From Fibrobacter sp. (lineage in GTDB: Bacteria > Fibrobacterota > Fibrobacteria > Fibrobacterales > Fibrobacteraceae), in assembly GCA_024398875.1 (NCBI GenBank), contig JAKSIJ010000009.1:1-64000 (forward strand): a stretch of DNA of 64,000 bases, written 5' to 3'. Shown one piece after another: positions 9,605 to 17,338 of this stretch (position 1 is its first letter; each line of letters begins with the position of its first letter). The translations under genes were made by a program, and so were the position numbers. A model generated the notes under the pieces. That model made no database searches and was not told where the DNA came from. It saw nothing but the letters and a program-made list of their open reading frames with translations.

Positions 9605-9747
9605 TGTTAGGAAAACAAGATCGCGTAATGATTCGCACAGCATTAATGGAATATCGGAATTTGCTTTTTAAGGCATTCCACGGTACTGATGAAGAAAAAA
9701 GTCGAATCGCCCAACTGAACAAACTCCTCCAGAACTGGAAGGTATAA
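9604..9747 (+). CDS. Small 47-residue protein overlapping the pfk stop
   Basis: A short open frame whose ATG overlaps the pfk TAA by one base (TAATG), the usual signature of translational coupling. The predicted product begins MLGKQDRVMIRTALMEYRNL and ends KLLQNWKV; it looks like a soluble helical hairpin with no signal peptide. I do not recognise a family. It lies between pfk and a TPR gene on the same strand. Reality is uncertain because of its length, but the coupling and helical amino-acid pattern support it. Confidence 0.45.
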   Translation: MLGKQDRVMIRTALMEYRNLLFKAFHGTDEEKSRIAQLNKLLQNWKV

Positions 9748-9761
9748 ACTGGATTTAAGGG

Positions 9762-10523
9762 ATGGGGACCTTCGGTAAAATCATCGGCAGTATTCTCCTA
9801 TGCTGCTGCGCTATTTTTGCAAACGACAATCTTCATTTTGCAGATTCGTGTTATAGCGTACGTGCATTAAAAGCCAACGGAGACAAGGCTGACGCCAAGA
9901 ATGCAAAACTGATGATTAATGCTTATCGGAAGGCAATGGCCGACACTTCCGTTTTGGAAAAAGCAACCACGGGATACATCAAGAGCTTGTATTTCTCGCT
10001 TCGATTCGTTCCCTTTGAAAAAAAGAATCGAATGGGAAAATTGGACACCCTGAAAAACGAAAGCGAAAAAGCCTTCAACAAATTTCCGACAAACAAGGAA
10101 ATAGCCCACATCTATGCAGCAGCAATGTCCATGTGGGGCGCTGAGAAGAATCCGTTAGCCGCAGTAAAAGATGGAGTAGCCCTGAAGGTTCGAGACGTTG
10201 CTTACGCCACAAAGAATTACCAGGTGCTGGGTCGAGCCCATCAATTGCTGCCTTATATCCCCCTAATACTGCCATGGCCTGACAAAGATTCTGCAGACAA
10301 ATACCTCGGCCTCGCTCTGCAAAATGACCCTAAGGATTTATACAACTACTACTTCCTGGCGGAATTCCGCATGGACCAGAAGCGATATGATGAAGCCTTG
10401 GAGATTATTCACCAGGGACTGGCCCGAGGTGTGCGGACAGAAGAATTTCTGGAAGACCGTCGCGGAAGATGGCACTTAAAAGAGATTGAAAAAAAGATTA
10501 ACGCCAAGACCCGCAAAAAATGA
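9762..10523 (+). CDS. Secreted TPR-like protein
   Basis: A 253-residue protein with a hydrophobic N-terminus (IIGSILLCCCAIFA) that looks like a signal peptide. A helical body follows with TPR-like repeats, clearest at LYNYYFLAEFRMDQKRYDEA. The C-terminus is basic (KKINAKTRKK). No conserved enzyme motif is visible and the function is unknown. Its stop overlaps the next start by four bases (ATGA), so the two genes are translated together. Confidence 0.65.
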   Translation: MGTFGKIIGSILLCCCAIFANDNLHFADSCYSVRALKANGDKADAKNAKLMINAYRKAMADTSVLEKATTGYIKSLYFSLRFVPFEKKNRMGKLDTLKNESEKAFNKFPTNKEIAHIYAAAMSMWGAEKNPLAAVKDGVALKVRDVAYATKNYQVLGRAHQLLPYIPLILPWPDKDSADKYLGLALQNDPKDLYNYYFLAEFRMDQKRYDEALEIIHQGLARGVRTEEFLEDRRGRWHLKEIEKKINAKTRKK

Positions 10524-11008
10524 ATGGCAAGTATCGCAGCATCATTAATTTGCCCTATCCCAATTACGATTGGGATTTTTTGCAAAAACACCCGCGAATG
10601 GCTATCAAAGATAGAGCCAAAATTTTTAGCCCCTTTGCCGCATTGAGCGGTCACGAAGATTCCATCAACGAACGGCAGAAAATTACTGAAGAAAAAGAAG
10701 AGCTTTTGGAAGATTCCAGAACTGAATTGAACGGCGTACTTCAACAAGTGGGTGCGATACTAGCCGCAGGCGAAAAGCCTTCTGTAACCGCCACCTATTT
10801 TGTGGAAGATATAAAGGAACAGAACCTGCACCTCACGCCAGCCACCATCCGAAGAATGATTGCAAACCCAATCAATAAAAATAAGCGGCAAGGAAAATAC
10901 CTGCAAATCAAAGGCGTCGTCACCAAACTGGATTTAAATACCAACACCCTCCAAATTCTGGAAGAAAAAATCCCTTTGGAGAACATCCGGGCTTTGGCTC
11001 TGGACTAA
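10520..11008 (+). CDS. Protein with a YolD-like domain
   Basis: A 162-residue cytosolic protein. Residues 30-75 (RAKIFSPFAALSGHEDSI, then EELLEDSRTELNGVLQQV) resemble the YolD-like domain, which is often encoded next to Y-family DNA polymerases in Firmicutes and has a beta-barrel fold. The C-terminal part ends in a short beta strand pattern (GVVTKLDLNTNTLQILEEKIPLENI) consistent with that family. No polymerase gene is adjacent here. It overlaps the preceding TPR gene by four bases. The assignment is by eye and could be wrong. Confidence 0.5.
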   Translation: MNGKYRSIINLPYPNYDWDFLQKHPRMAIKDRAKIFSPFAALSGHEDSINERQKITEEKEELLEDSRTELNGVLQQVGAILAAGEKPSVTATYFVEDIKEQNLHLTPATIRRMIANPINKNKRQGKYLQIKGVVTKLDLNTNTLQILEEKIPLENIRALALD

Positions 11009-11062
11009 CATTATTTATATTTGTGCCAACCAAAATTCAACCCTCAAATCAAGGCAATCAAA

Positions 11063-12229
11063 ATGTCAGATCGTTTTATCGTGACCGGAAACTTTACCGA
11101 TGATCCGTTTGCCATCGACATGGCCCAGTACATCGGCCTCCGCGAAGACATCTCCGACGTAGTCTCTCTGAAGACTTTCGCCAACTCCGAATTCTGCCCC
11201 CGCTATATGCTGGACCCAGATGATATGGAACATATCGGCAAGCGCTTGGAAGGCAAGATTGTTTTGATTTGCTCTGTTTCTAACCATGAACGCAGCCGCA
11301 ACGACTATGCCATGCGCAACTGTATTCTGGCTCGTGCTGCTAAGGATAACGGCGCCGAACAAGTGGTTCTCGTGGAACCGGATTTGTTCTATAGCGCACA
11401 GGACCGCGGCCCGCACCGCATTGGCGAACTGGAAAAAGACCGCTCCGACGTAGACCTCAAGAAGTTCGATGGACAGGCCTTCACTAGCCTCCTTTACGCA
11501 GAGCTCCTGAAGAAGTCCGGCGTGGATGCCGTCGTGACATGCCACAACCACAGCGTCAAGGTCCAGAACCTCTTCAGCGAAATTTTCGAAGGTCACTTCC
11601 ACAACCTGATTCCGACCGACGTCTACGCCCACTACATCAAGTCCTCCAACTTCGTGCAGACCGGCAAGGACGGCAACAACCTGGTGATTGTCTCTCCGGA
11701 CAAGGGCGCCCGCCCCTTCATGAACGCCGTCTACGACGCTCTCCAACTCCCGGAATGCAAGCGCGTGGTGATGGACAAGGTCCGTACCGGCGAACGTGAA
11801 ATCAGCATGACCTTCAACCCGGAACTCAGCGACATCAGCATCGAGGAAATCGAAGGCAAGGACGTAATCGTGTTCGACGATATGGTCCGCACCGGTACGA
11901 CAATTGTGCAGTGCTGCGAGCACATCAAGAAGGGTAACCCGAACCGCGTATGCTTCGGTGTCACCCACTTCCACACTAGTGCGGAAGCTCGCGAGAAGCT
12001 GAACAGCCACGCCATCGACGAAATCCTCACGACCTCGACCCTCCCGGACATCATGAACCGCGACTGCCAGGGCCGCCTCCGCAAGAAACTCACCGTCTTG
12101 AAGCTCGGCAAGTGGATTGCCCGCCACGTGATGCAGATGTACGGCATGGACGATGGCCGCTTCGAGAAGGACTTCTACAAGATCGACATGAGTTCCAAGA
12201 ACCCGCGTTGGCCGCCAGTGTTCTTCTAA
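11063..12229 (+). CDS. prs: Ribose-phosphate pyrophosphokinase (PRPP synthetase)
   Basis: A 388-residue protein made of two phosphoribosyltransferase-like folds. The PRPP-binding loop is VIVFDDMVRTGTTIVQCCEH. The N-terminal half holds the FANSEFCPRY and RNDYAMRNCILARAAKDNGA segments, and VVTCHNHSVKVQNLF matches the catalytic flexible-loop region. It makes PRPP from ribose 5-phosphate and ATP for nucleotide, His and Trp synthesis. It is longer than classical class I enzymes (about 315) and belongs to a divergent clade. The start at 11063 is preferred over an upstream in-frame ATG at 11021 because the protein alignment begins with SDRFIVTGNF. Confidence 0.82.
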   Translation: MSDRFIVTGNFTDDPFAIDMAQYIGLREDISDVVSLKTFANSEFCPRYMLDPDDMEHIGKRLEGKIVLICSVSNHERSRNDYAMRNCILARAAKDNGAEQVVLVEPDLFYSAQDRGPHRIGELEKDRSDVDLKKFDGQAFTSLLYAELLKKSGVDAVVTCHNHSVKVQNLFSEIFEGHFHNLIPTDVYAHYIKSSNFVQTGKDGNNLVIVSPDKGARPFMNAVYDALQLPECKRVVMDKVRTGEREISMTFNPELSDISIEEIEGKDVIVFDDMVRTGTTIVQCCEHIKKGNPNRVCFGVTHFHTSAEAREKLNSHAIDEILTTSTLPDIMNRDCQGRLRKKLTVLKLGKWIARHVMQMYGMDDGRFEKDFYKIDMSSKNPRWPPVFF

Positions 12230-12286
12230 TCAGGCGTGACCGCGGAGATTTAGCAACCGCGGCCAAGACTGCTTAAGCTTAAAATT

Positions 12287-12317
12287 GCCTCGGACAGAAA
12301 AAATCCGGGGCATTTTT
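12287..12317 (+). terminator. Rho-independent terminator after prs
   Basis: GCCTCGG (12287-12293) pairs with CCGGGGC (12305-12311), followed by ATTTTTA. Confidence 0.7.
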
Positions 12318-12335
12318 ATTTATATTTCTCCCCGT

Positions 12336-13685
12336 ATGTCCGCAAGAGTTACAAGTAGCGATAAAGTTGAGGAATTGTTTCCGGATACCCCGGTACGTAA
12401 GATTGTCACGCCTATTGAACGCCTGATGAAGGTGGAAACAACAGGTGGTATCGTCCTCATCATCATGACAGTGGCCGCCCTCATCTGGGCGAACCTTTCC
12501 CCTGCAACCTACGAAAGCTTCTGGCATACTCCTCTTGCACTAACCATCGGCGCCTGGACCGGCGGTGCAGACCTGCACTGGCTCATCAACGACGCCCTGA
12601 TGACCATCTTCTTCTTCAACATCGGGCTTGAAGTCAAGGGCGAAATGACCTACGGCGAGCTCCACGACCCGAAGGCCGCCAGCCTCCCGATTATTGCAGC
12701 TGCCGGCGGTATGCTGTTCCCCGCCCTGATTTACTTGGCACTTTGCCCCCATGGAGAAATGGGCGCCACCCGCGGTTGGGGTATTCCTACCGCAACAGAT
12801 ATTGCTTTTGTTGTGGGCTGCATGGCCATTCTCGGCCACCGCGTTCCCCACGCCCTCCGCGTCATGATCTTGACGCTCGCCATTGCCGATGACATTGGCG
12901 CCATCCTGGTCATCGCTATCGGTTACCCCAGCGGTGACGGCATCTGTTTCTGGGCCCTCGGTTTGGCCGCAGCCCTTCTGGTGCTCATCAACGTGATGTT
13001 CCGCATCGGCATCCGCAACTTCTACCTCCACGGAATTGTGGGCATCGCCATCTGGGCGCTATTCGTGAAGAGCGGCGTACACCCCACTATCGCAGGCGTA
13101 CTCCTGGGCCTCTCTGTTCCGGCAAAGCCCGTCATCTCTACCGGAAAACTGGGCCGCTTCGCCAACAGTGTGGAAAACGTTTTGGCCGGCGACGCCACCG
13201 TCTCTGGCGACGAGAAGTATCGCGTGTTCAGCCTCCTCAAGCGTGGCGCCCGCGAAAGCATCTCCATGCAGGAACGCTACTACAAGCCGCTGGTCCCCTG
13301 GGTCAACTTCGCCATTATGCCCCTCTTCGCCCTCAGCAACGCCGGTGTGGAAATCAAGCTGGGCGGTCTAGAAGTCCCCGTCATGAGCGCAGTGGCCCTC
13401 GCCCTCATCTTCGGTAAGCCCATCGGCATCTTCATTTTCAGTTTGCTCTCCGTGAAAATCGGCATTTCCAAAAAGCCCAGCTACCCCTGGAAAATCCTCT
13501 GGGGCGGCGGCATGCTGGCCGGCATCGGCTTCACCATGGCATTATTTGTGGCAGGACTTGCATTCGATGTAGGCGCTCGCCAAGATTCAGCTAAGCTCGG
13601 CATTCTGCTCGGAAGCTTCAGCGCCGCAATCCTCGGAACCATCTACATGTGCATCGTCTCTCACCCGAAGAAAGACGAACACTAA
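12336..13685 (+). CDS. nhaA: Na+/H+ antiporter NhaA
   Basis: A 449-residue inner-membrane antiporter with about 12 hydrophobic helices. Family signatures are FFFNIGLEVKGEM, GWGIPTATDIAFVVG, the transport site LAIADDIGAILVIA with its Asp pair, and GGMLAGIGFTMALFVAGLAF near the C-terminus. It exports Na+ in exchange for H+ and supports pH and salt homeostasis. The start at 12336 is chosen because the longer frame runs through the prs terminator; no good Shine-Dalgarno is visible. Its stop overlaps the aroD start by one base. Confidence 0.93.
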   Translation: MSARVTSSDKVEELFPDTPVRKIVTPIERLMKVETTGGIVLIIMTVAALIWANLSPATYESFWHTPLALTIGAWTGGADLHWLINDALMTIFFFNIGLEVKGEMTYGELHDPKAASLPIIAAAGGMLFPALIYLALCPHGEMGATRGWGIPTATDIAFVVGCMAILGHRVPHALRVMILTLAIADDIGAILVIAIGYPSGDGICFWALGLAAALLVLINVMFRIGIRNFYLHGIVGIAIWALFVKSGVHPTIAGVLLGLSVPAKPVISTGKLGRFANSVENVLAGDATVSGDEKYRVFSLLKRGARESISMQERYYKPLVPWVNFAIMPLFALSNAGVEIKLGGLEVPVMSAVALALIFGKPIGIFIFSLLSVKIGISKKPSYPWKILWGGGMLAGIGFTMALFVAGLAFDVGARQDSAKLGILLGSFSAAILGTIYMCIVSHPKKDEH

Positions 13686-14443
13686 TGGCCAAAAAATCCC
13701 ATCTTGTTGGACTGGTTAGCCCCCAAGTGCTGGAGGCCGTGGAAGCGGATTCCCTGCATGCTGTGGCTATGGATTTGGAAGCCTGCGACATCCTGGAAAT
13801 CCGCTACGATTTTTTTGAACGGAAGGACTGGGCTAAACTCTCCGGCAGAGTCCGCCACATCGCGCCCAAAGCGCCCCAAATCGGGACCGTCCGTCTTAAG
13901 CGGGACGGAGGCGTTTTCCCCAATCGGGAGGCGAACCACCGCTTCGATTTGTGGAACGAAATCCTCAAAGCCGCGGAAGTTCCCGAATGGCTGGACCTGG
14001 AGCAGGACTGCCTCTACGACTTCCAGAACCTCAAAAATCTGGCCGATATCCGCGGCACCAAAATCCTCATATCGCAGCATAACTTTCTCCGGATTCCTGC
14101 CGCACAAGAGCTGGAGGACTTCGCTCAGGACTGCCTTCGGGTTGGTGCCGCGGGCCTGAAAATTGCCGCCATGAGCAACAGCGAGACGGACTCGGACCGC
14201 CTGTACACCTTCAGCAAGAAGTTCGCCAAAAGCTTCGAGCTGTTCGCCGCCTTCGGCATGGGCGAAACCGGAAAGGCGAGCCGCCTCTGGTCCCTCAAGG
14301 AAGGCGCAAACCTCACCTATGGCGCTATTGAAAATTCCGCCGCACCAGGGCAAATCGACGTCCTGAAAATGCGCCGTGCCCTCGAAAACTTCGAAGAAAT
14401 CCGTTCCCCCTTCGAATTGTCGGCTTTTTTTGCGAAATTTTAG
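13685..14443 (+). CDS. aroD: Type I 3-dehydroquinate dehydratase
   Basis: A 252-residue class I dehydroquinase, converting 3-dehydroquinate to 3-dehydroshikimate in the shikimate pathway. Active-site residues are visible: EIRYD (Glu39, Arg40), SQHNF (His132 of the catalytic pair), LKIA (Schiff-base Lys159) and the substrate-binding Arg200 in GMGETGKASR. The ATG overlaps the nhaA stop (TAATG), so the two genes are coupled despite unrelated functions. Length is normal. Confidence 0.9.
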   Translation: MAKKSHLVGLVSPQVLEAVEADSLHAVAMDLEACDILEIRYDFFERKDWAKLSGRVRHIAPKAPQIGTVRLKRDGGVFPNREANHRFDLWNEILKAAEVPEWLDLEQDCLYDFQNLKNLADIRGTKILISQHNFLRIPAAQELEDFAQDCLRVGAAGLKIAAMSNSETDSDRLYTFSKKFAKSFELFAAFGMGETGKASRLWSLKEGANLTYGAIENSAAPGQIDVLKMRRALENFEEIRSPFELSAFFAKF

Positions 14444-14527
14444 CAGTTTTAAGGATTTTACCCCTAAAATTCGGTTTTCCATCAAATTTTTTGCTAAATA
14501 TCTACTTGTAATATCAAAGAGGAATTT

Positions 14528-14992
14528 ATGCGTCTTTCTGAACGTTTTGTAGACAACTGCATTTTGATCAATTCTGCCAGCACGACCAAGGAAGGCATCC
14601 TGAACGAGCTGGTGGATACCCTCTGCAGTGCATACAAGCTAGAGCATAGGGACGAGATTTTCGAAGCCGTCTGGAACCGGGAACAGAGCCGTTCCACCGG
14701 TATTGGATGCGGACTGGCCGTGCCCCACGCCAAGATTGACTACGTGGACCGGATGTGCATGGTAGCTGCCACTATTGAAAAGGGGTTGGATTTCGCGTCT
14801 TTTGATGGCGAGCCCGTCTACCTCATCATCCTCATCGTGAGCCCCGGAAACACCGTTGGCCCCCACCTGAAGGCCCTCTCCTCCGTAAGCCGCCTTTTGG
14901 CCGATGGCAACGTCCGCAAAGACCTCATTGCCGCCAAGACCCCGGCTGAATTCCTCACCATCCTCCGTGGAGCCGAGGACAAATACCTGTAA
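14528..14992 (+). CDS. PTS EIIA type-2 domain protein (PtsN/FruA-like)
   Basis: A single-domain EIIA of the fructose/nitrogen class, 154 residues. The phospho-accepting histidine is His67 in GCGLAVPHAK. The family pattern REQSRSTGIG precedes it and SVSRLLADGNVRKDLIAAKT follows. In many Gram-negatives a stand-alone protein of this type (PtsN) regulates rather than transports, and is encoded near rpoN. Here it is about 32 kb from rpoN, so the name is not certain. The start has AGAGGAA upstream. Confidence 0.85.
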   Translation: MRLSERFVDNCILINSASTTKEGILNELVDTLCSAYKLEHRDEIFEAVWNREQSRSTGIGCGLAVPHAKIDYVDRMCMVAATIEKGLDFASFDGEPVYLIILIVSPGNTVGPHLKALSSVSRLLADGNVRKDLIAAKTPAEFLTILRGAEDKYL

Positions 14993-15021
14993 ATAGGCGT
15001 TTTGGGGCCGAACCCTAGCAC

Positions 15022-15050
15022 TTGACACCCCAAACCCATTTTTATATATT
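15022..15050 (+). promoter_or_regulatory. Sigma-70-type promoter of tRNA-Val
   Basis: A consensus -35 TTGACA (15022-15027), a 17-bp spacer and -10 TATATT (15045-15050) end 12 bases before the tRNA. Confidence 0.65.
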
Positions 15051-15062
15051 TGCACCGCGTTT

Positions 15063-15137
15063 GGACGGTTAGCTCAGTTGGTTTAGAGCGCTGCTTTCAC
15101 ACGGCAGAGGTCACAAGTTCAAATCTTGTACCGTCCA
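15063..15137 (+). tRNA. tRNA-Val (anticodon CAC)
   Basis: A full cloverleaf of 75 nt can be folded by hand. The acceptor stem is GGACGGT/ACCGTCC, the D stem GCTC/GAGC, and the anticodon stem CTGCT/GGCAG with loop TTCACAC, giving anticodon CAC at positions 34-36. The variable loop is AGGTC, the T stem ACAAG/CTTGT with loop TTCAAAT, and the discriminator base is A. CCA is not encoded. It reads GUG codons. A strong promoter lies just upstream and a perfect terminator just downstream. Confidence 0.93.
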
Positions 15138-15140
15138 CTT

Positions 15141-15170
15141 AAAGGTTAGACTTCGGTCTAACCTTTTTTT
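15141..15170 (+). terminator. Strong terminator after tRNA-Val
   Basis: AAAGGTTAGAC (15141-15151) pairs perfectly with GTCTAACCTTT (15156-15166) around a TTCG tetraloop, then T run. Confidence 0.9.
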
Positions 15171-15261
15171 GATTAGGCTGAAACCTGGCTTTTTTGTACT
15201 CCCCCATTTTTTGTTATTTTATGGGCCGCAACGGATTAACCCGTTAAAGCATCTAAAAGGT

Positions 15262-16554
15262 ATGAACTCGAAAAAGGCAATACTTCTCGGAATACTCCTC
15301 ACGGCTCCCCTCTATGCGGGCGGATCGTGGACGCTTGAAGCGTGCCTCAAGCAGGCCAAGGAGAAGAGCCTGCAGTTGGAATCTGCAAAGCTTCGGGAGC
15401 AGTCTGCCGACATCAGCATCAAGCAGGCTAAAATCGGAAATAGGCCCTCTGTTTCCGCCAGCATCCAGAATTCCCTCTTCGACCATCCCTTTGTAGATAA
15501 TGAGGACCACTACCGCCTGAGCCTCGGCATTTCTGGATCCTACACTTTGTGGGACGGCGGTTCCACCAGCCTGAATGTGGAAGCCAGCAAGCTCAATAAG
15601 GAAGCGGCAGCCCTCCAGACCAAGCAGACGGAACGCTCCATTCAAGAAAGCGTGCTCAACGCCTACATGAGCCTTCTCGCAGCATCCGAAAACCTCCGGA
15701 CCGCCGACGCCTCCGTAGAGCTTTCTCAGGCGGAATTCGACCACTATAGTAAACTTTTTGAGGCAGGCTCCATCACCAAGAAGGATTTGACTCAAAGCCA
15801 ATCCAACGTGATGCAAAAGCAGGTTTCCCAACTTACAGCCCAGCTGAACGTGAATACCTCCAAGACCACCCTCCGGCAGTTGCTGGAACTGGATGACAGC
15901 GAGAATTTCGAGGTCTCCGCTCCGGAAGCCGGCATGACAAGCCCCGACTCCTTGGAAGCGCTTCCCTCTCTGGAGGAACTCCAGAAGAACATCCGGGCGG
16001 CGCACCCCGGCCTTAAATCCGACAGCATCTCTGTCAAGGCCGCGCAGAAGAATACCGAAGTGGCGGGCAAGGGCAGCTCCATCTCCGTCTCCCTAGGCGC
16101 CAACAGCAGCACAGGGCTCTCTGCTTGGGAATCCAAGGAATATGGCGACCAGCTGAAATACGGCTGGCAGAACTCCATCTCCCTCAGCATCAACATCCCC
16201 ATCATTGATGGTGGCGCCACCACAAACAAAGTATTGCAAGCCCAGGTAAGCGAAGCGGAAACGCAGGTAGGCATGCAGGAGACTGCAAAGACCTTGGAGA
16301 ACAACATCGAGAAGCTCTACCTCAACGCCCTCAGTGCCGATATGCAGTGGAAGGCGGCCATATTGCAGGTAGAAGCGGAAACAGAAGCCTTGGCCGTCGC
16401 AGAAGAACAGCGCAACGCAGGCGCCCTCACCTACACGGATTACCTGAGCCAGAAAAATGCTTTGGAAAATGCACAAGTGACTTTGACAAACGCCAAGTAT
16501 ACTTGCCTCCTGGCGCGGAAACTTTTGGATTTATACCAAGGGAAATTGGATTAA
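15262..16554 (+). CDS. TolC-family outer-membrane efflux protein
   Basis: A 430-residue outer-membrane protein. Signal peptide KAILLGILLTAPLYAGG is followed by two OEP repeats, each with long alpha-helical heptad segments (TLEACLKQAKEKSLQLESAK; TEALAVAEEQRNAGALTYTDYL) and a barrel strand region (SLGISGSYTLWDGG; ISLSINIPIIDGG). It would form the trimeric exit duct of a tripartite efflux or type I secretion system, but no inner-membrane or adaptor gene is adjacent. The start at 15262 is chosen because the signal peptide begins there. Confidence 0.87.
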   Translation: MNSKKAILLGILLTAPLYAGGSWTLEACLKQAKEKSLQLESAKLREQSADISIKQAKIGNRPSVSASIQNSLFDHPFVDNEDHYRLSLGISGSYTLWDGGSTSLNVEASKLNKEAAALQTKQTERSIQESVLNAYMSLLAASENLRTADASVELSQAEFDHYSKLFEAGSITKKDLTQSQSNVMQKQVSQLTAQLNVNTSKTTLRQLLELDDSENFEVSAPEAGMTSPDSLEALPSLEELQKNIRAAHPGLKSDSISVKAAQKNTEVAGKGSSISVSLGANSSTGLSAWESKEYGDQLKYGWQNSISLSINIPIIDGGATTNKVLQAQVSEAETQVGMQETAKTLENNIEKLYLNALSADMQWKAAILQVEAETEALAVAEEQRNAGALTYTDYLSQKNALENAQVTLTNAKYTCLLARKLLDLYQGKLD

Positions 16555-16607
16555 TTTCCGAAAAACGCACCACGCAAAAACGTCTTTTTTTGATATCAAA
16601 AATGTTT

Positions 16608-16633
16608 CGGCTGTGAACAACGGCCGTTTTTTT
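16608..16633 (+). terminator. Rho-independent terminator after the TolC gene
   Basis: CGGCTGT (16608-16614) pairs with ACGGCCG (16620-16626) and is followed by seven T. Confidence 0.8.
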
Positions 16634-16657
16634 GTGAAATAACATGGGCCGCGGGCA

Positions 16658-16671
16658 AATTGCGCGCAATT
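16658..16671. promoter_or_regulatory. Palindrome upstream of the sigma-54 promoter (candidate enhancer site)
   Basis: AATTGCGCGCAATT is a perfect 14-bp palindrome about 85 bp upstream of the -24/-12 element, the distance range used by sigma-54 activators. It is flanked by ATGGG (16644-16648) and CCCAT (16672-16676). Its role as an activator site is inferred. Confidence 0.35.
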
Positions 16672-16757
16672 CCCATGCCAACTAAAATTGCCGTTTTCGG
16701 CCCAAATTTCACGATTTTCAATTTGTCAGAGGCGCACCGCAATGCCAACCCCTTTTT

Positions 16758-16773
16758 TGGCACACCTGTTGCT
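16758..16773 (+). promoter_or_regulatory. Sigma-54 (RpoN) -24/-12 promoter of the Hsp20 gene
   Basis: TGGCAC-N5-TTGCT matches the sigma-54 consensus, with GG at 16759-16760 and GC at 16771-16772 separated by the required ten bases. A start site near 16785 would give an about 60-nt leader before the Hsp20 ATG. The window also encodes RpoN (46739-48448). Confidence 0.65.
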
Positions 16774-16847
16774 CTAATGGGTGTGAAAACAAAAACAAAG
16801 GGCCTAAAGGCGAATGCCGCAAAGCCCGCAACCAAAGAGGTAAAATT

Positions 16848-17222
16848 ATGATGAACGCACAAATTCTCCCCACTGCTTTCTACGGCATCAAGGACATTTT
16901 CGATAGCCTGAGTGCTGCCACTCAGAGCGAGTGCTGCTTCACGCCAAAGGCAGACTACTACGAAGTCGAAAACGGCTTCAACCTTGAAGTGGAACTGCCC
17001 GGTGTGAAAAAGGAAGACCTGGATGTGCAGGTGGAAAAGAACATCATCACCGTCAAGGCCACCCGCGCTAGGAAAGACGAGAAGTTCACCTACCAGCGCA
17101 GCTTCCGCCTGGCCGATGACATCGATACCGAGAACATCAAGGTCTCCCTGGAAAACGGCATCCTGAGTTTCGCCCTTGCGAAGAAACAGCAGGCCGCCGC
17201 ACGCAAACTGGAAATCCAGTAA
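16848..17222 (+). CDS. Small heat-shock protein, Hsp20 family
   Basis: A 124-residue ATP-independent chaperone. The alpha-crystallin domain spans roughly residues 38-124, with FNLEVELPGVKKEDLDVQVE, the beta-core ITVKATR, FRLADDIDTENIKVSLENGI (Hsp20 signature GILS instead of the common GVLT) and a short tail. The tail lacks a clear I-x-I motif (ARKLEIQ). It holds unfolding proteins in the cytoplasm under stress. It is single between two terminators, preceded by a sigma-54-type promoter. Confidence 0.88.
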   Translation: MMNAQILPTAFYGIKDIFDSLSAATQSECCFTPKADYYEVENGFNLEVELPGVKKEDLDVQVEKNIITVKATRARKDEKFTYQRSFRLADDIDTENIKVSLENGILSFALAKKQQAAARKLEIQ

Positions 17223-17281
17223 CCGGCGCAAAATTCCAGTCCTGCGCAAAACATTCTTTTCATTGTCCTCCTTATAGAACC

Positions 17282-17316
17282 AAAGGGGGCTCCTGCAAAG
17301 GGGCCCCTTTTCTTTT
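17282..17316 (+). terminator. Rho-independent terminator after hsp20
   Basis: AAAGGGG (17282-17288) pairs with CCCCTTT (17304-17310), then TCTTTT. Confidence 0.7.
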
Positions 17317-17338
17317 GGGCTGCAAATGTTCTATCTTA

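Noticed and set aside
16660-16851. 63-codon frame overlapping the hsp20 start.
   Set aside because: It runs through the palindrome and the sigma-54 promoter, so it would not be on the hsp20 transcript, and has no ribosome-binding site.
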